Below are positions 61,310-64,000 of a stretch of DNA of 64,000 nt, piece after piece. How positions within the stretch are numbered: position 1 is the first letter of the stretch; every line of letters begins with the position of its first letter. This DNA is from Blastomyces gilchristii SLH14081. Its lineage: Eukaryota > Ascomycota > Eurotiomycetes > Onygenales > Ajellomycetaceae. The position numbers and the translations under genes are program-made. The notes beneath the pieces are model-generated. The model searched no databases and was not told the origin of the DNA. It saw nothing but the letters and a program-made list of their open reading frames with translations. The stretch spans positions 684,702-748,701 of the forward strand of contig NW_003101671.1 in assembly GCF_000003855.2 (NCBI RefSeq), given 5' to 3'.

Positions 61310-62102
61310 TCTGCGGTTCTGCAGATCATCAAGGCATGTGAGCACTGTCACAGATTAAAGAGAGAGAAGAAGAAGGTATTCAAGTGAGAGAAGACAGATT
61401 ATAAGACACATTATAATGTCTTGAAGAGACTCTGTAAGAGAGTAGAATAATAATGATTTTAAGTAATACTTCTGATAGATTTAGACTGAACTAAGTATAG
61501 AAATAATACAGATGACACTGTCTGTGAGAGATTAAAGAAGAAGACAGTGAAGAGTCTCATGCAGCAGCAGTGAGATTAGAAGAAGTCTCAAGAATGATTT
61601 GAGTTTAAGATGAAGAGAGAGAGAGAGAAGAAGAGTGTTACTGTAAATAAGCAGCAGCAGAAGAAGATTGAGAGAGTGTTAAAGTGAGAGATAAAGAAGT
61701 CAAAACTGATAAGTTTTTTATTTATTAAGAGATAATAATTTTTGATAATACTTCTGTTCTCTAATTGATTAGCAGGAGCTGACAGAGAAGAAGAGGATTG
61801 AGGTCTTATTCAGGTCTTGAATACACTCCATGATTCAGAATATTGAGAAGACAGCTCTGCTCTCTGAGCATGTCAATCTGCTTACTGCTGAAGTGAAACC
61901 TGAGACAGTAGATCAGAAAATGCGGGATTTTGAGATACAGGTTGACCTGGCTGAGAGAGAGCAGTGAGAACCCTTCTCTGAGAAGATAGTGAAGAGAGAT
62001 TTTGAGATGATTATCATCTCAGATGAGAAGAAGAAGAAGAAGAAGAAGAATAAGAAGTGAATTATAAAGAATAATAAGAAGAATGAGAAAGAGAAGAAGT
62101 AG
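61310..62102 (+). pseudogene. decayed gene of unknown family with Lys-rich tail
   Basis: The plus strand reads in pieces: KACEHCHRLKREKKK near 61,330-61,376 (a C-x2-C start reminiscent of Zn2Cys6 DNA-binding domains, second half lost), a Lys/Gln/Arg-rich middle (61,540-61,690), an apparent intron ending in gattagcag at 61,783, then ELTEKKRIEVLFRS-stop-IHSMIQNIEKTALL... and AEREQ-stop-EPFSEKIVKRDFEM, ending in a Lys run near 62,055. The two internal stops are TGA where Trp fits. It may be a repeated host gene or an element's accessory gene. Function unknown. Confidence 0.4.
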
Positions 62103-62611
62103 ATTTTTTTCTTTTTATATTAGTTAATTGTAAGTTTAAGTTTTTAATTATTAATAATTAAAATTGATTTTAACTTTTCAAAAATTATTATACAAGTTGT
62201 AATCAAGTCAGGAATGATATATATATATATATATATATTTAACTATCATGATTCATAAATCACTATAATGTATAAGTATCAACATTTTTTCAACATTGAT
62301 ATTCATAATATTAATATATTTTTAATGATATTATCTGATAATGCAATTTGATAATACTTTCTTTCACAATATTAATATATTTCAAGAAATATGACAGAGA
62401 TTAATCAAGATTGTTTATTTACTTTTATATATCAATGATATTCAATCTGAGTTAGTACTAAAATTATAACTAAGTTAAGAAACAAGATTATTTTCTCTTA
62501 TATTAATTCTTCTTACACACATCAGTGATCAGTTATTGAAAATAAATTATTATCTTTCTCAAATTATTATTATATCTTCTGAATTCACTTCTTTCACTTC
62601 TTTTACTTCTA

Positions 62612-64000
62612 TTGAAGATTTATAAACTCTTCAAGAAATCACTGTGAATCACAAAGTCTATATTATTTATAATTCAACACAGAATGCTCTCTTTCAATTA
62701 TAATAAATAATCACTTCATTCTTCATATCTGATTTCAGGTCATGAAATTTATGAAAAACTCAACATAAATATTGAGATGAACTATGAAATAATTATCAAT
62801 AGATTATGTTATAGATTACTGAAGAGTCATCTCTCTACTACAATCACTGCAACTTCATTCAGAAATGTTCATCATGAACTGATTATTACTCTGAAGAAAT
62901 TTCCTGATATCTGAAGTCATCAGAATGCAGACAATAAAGGAAAAATAATCAGAAAATTACTACTGAGCTGGTAAGTTACTCTATCAGATAATGATTTTTG
63001 ATAACACTAACTTTCTAATTTGAAGAAAATTATGTGAAAACAACTATATATTAGTACTCTGATTTCACAACTCTTATCTGATAACTTCTGTGAACAATTA
63101 CTTTATATATATATATCTCTGAATCTTTCTCTTCAATCAATTGAAAACTCTGAATTCCAAACACTTCTTCAAATACTTAATTCAAATCTTCATATTTCAC
63201 ATTGATTCTGTCTTTAGTTCAATCTTGAGACACACTACAAAGTTAATATACAACATCTAGAATCAGAGTTGAAGAATCATTGAAGAGTGTCTCTCACAGT
63301 GAATGCATGAACTAGTACAAACAATCTTGCATTTATGAGAGTTATATATTATTACATTGATGAGAACTGAACTTATCAAGAGATATTAATTGAATTTGAA
63401 TCATTGATCAGTAGTCATACTGAGGATTATATAACAGAGATATTAATAACTGTGATTAAAAATAACTATTAAGATATTAGTCTCAGTCTTCTTATAATTA
63501 TAACTAATAATACTGTGAATAACTACACTATGATGAAGAGCTTGAAGCAAAAATTGACTTTGCATTTCTGAAATAATAAACAAGGTCATATTCTCTGCAT
63601 TGCTCATGTGATTCAACTTATGATATAAACACTGATAAAGAATCTTAATATTGAGACAAAGAATAATGAGATGACTGATTCTTGAGATGAGAATGAGATG
63701 AAAGTGATTACTCAAGTAACTTTTGCATTCACTTTATAAAAGATAATGTTTTTTGACAATACTTTTTAATATTGCTTTTTGATAATGCTTTTTGATAATG
63801 CTACTGTTAATTTTGAATAGATTGACTAATAATTTAAATATCACAGATTTGAAATATTGTTAATGTGATTTATACCTTCTCTAAATAATAACAATGATTT
63901 CATAATATTCAATAAACAAACAAATCAGTCACATCACTGAATATGATACAGAATGTTAGAACACAGTAAAGTTTAATATATGAGATAACTGTTCAGACTC
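62612..64000 (+). repeat. dispersed AT-rich repeat, copy B (cut by window end)
   Basis: Direct copy of 44,801-46,189, less mutated. In its minus-strand frame 63,443-63,715, His and Met stand where copy A has Tyr and Ile, the result of C-to-T and G-to-A change in A. Confidence 0.85.

Noticed and set aside
1..64000. TGA read as Trp (alternative genetic code) in the AT-rich regions
   Set aside because: The genes of the island use TGG for Trp, and the WD40 gene ends in TGA. The repeats also contain TAA and TAG stops. C-to-T mutation explains all of it.
35803..64000. centromere
   Set aside because: AT-rich RIP-decayed retroelement DNA fits a pericentromere in some fungi, but it equally fits ordinary repeat islands. 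No sequence feature decides it; CENP-A mapping would.

Overview
This window is nuclear DNA of a filamentous ascomycete (Pezizomycotina). The genes carry short GT-AG introns of roughly 50-150 bases, the products are typical fungal proteins (plasma-membrane H+-ATPase, CCG-9-type trehalose phosphorylase, DUF7730-like protein, GPI-type wall protein), and the gene-bearing DNA alternates sharply with AT-rich repeats decayed by C-to-T mutation, as left by repeat-induced point mutation (RIP). The bimodal composition and the Gypsy, Copia and LINE content would fit Eurotiomycetes, for example Onygenales, but the species cannot be fixed from the sequence alone.

Layout. 1-6,220: a 5'-cut LINE tail followed by a decayed Copia element on the minus strand. 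6,221-27,563: the gene island, with the second-largest subunit of RNA polymerase III (five exons, +), a DCAF4-like WD40 gene (-), a small secreted GPI-type protein (+), trehalose phosphorylase (six exons, -) and the plasma-membrane H+-ATPase (three exons, -). Outward-facing copies of one short Copia LTR sit at both edges of the island. 27,564-28,112: very AT-rich repeat remains. 28,113-35,595: sparse DNA with one DUF7730-like gene. 35,596-64,000: almost only mutated repeats.

The repeat block has clear architecture. From 35,701 to 44,798 two copies of a short-LTR element's 5' half lie as long inverted arms around a single Gypsy pol. From 47,940 to about 59,545 there is a decayed Ty3/Gypsy element on the minus strand, split inside its reverse transcriptase by a 7.46-kb Tad-like LINE. 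The insertion is framed by an exact 13-bp target-site duplication, and the Gypsy frame continues across it if LINE and one duplicate are removed in thought. The 5' 0.5 kb of this LINE is not mutated while the rest is. A 1.39-kb AT-rich repeat at 44,801 recurs at 62,612 in the same orientation with no net length change.

The island genes are housekeeping or physiological and do not form a pathway cluster. They include tRNA/5S transcription (Pol III), a probable CUL4 substrate adaptor, trehalose breakdown or synthesis, and the proton pump that energises nutrient uptake. I saw no secondary-metabolite cluster, CRISPR array or intact transposase. The most unusual signals are the inverted composite retroelement, the unmutated LINE 5' end, and a mutation pattern that turns Trp codons into TGA rather than TAG.
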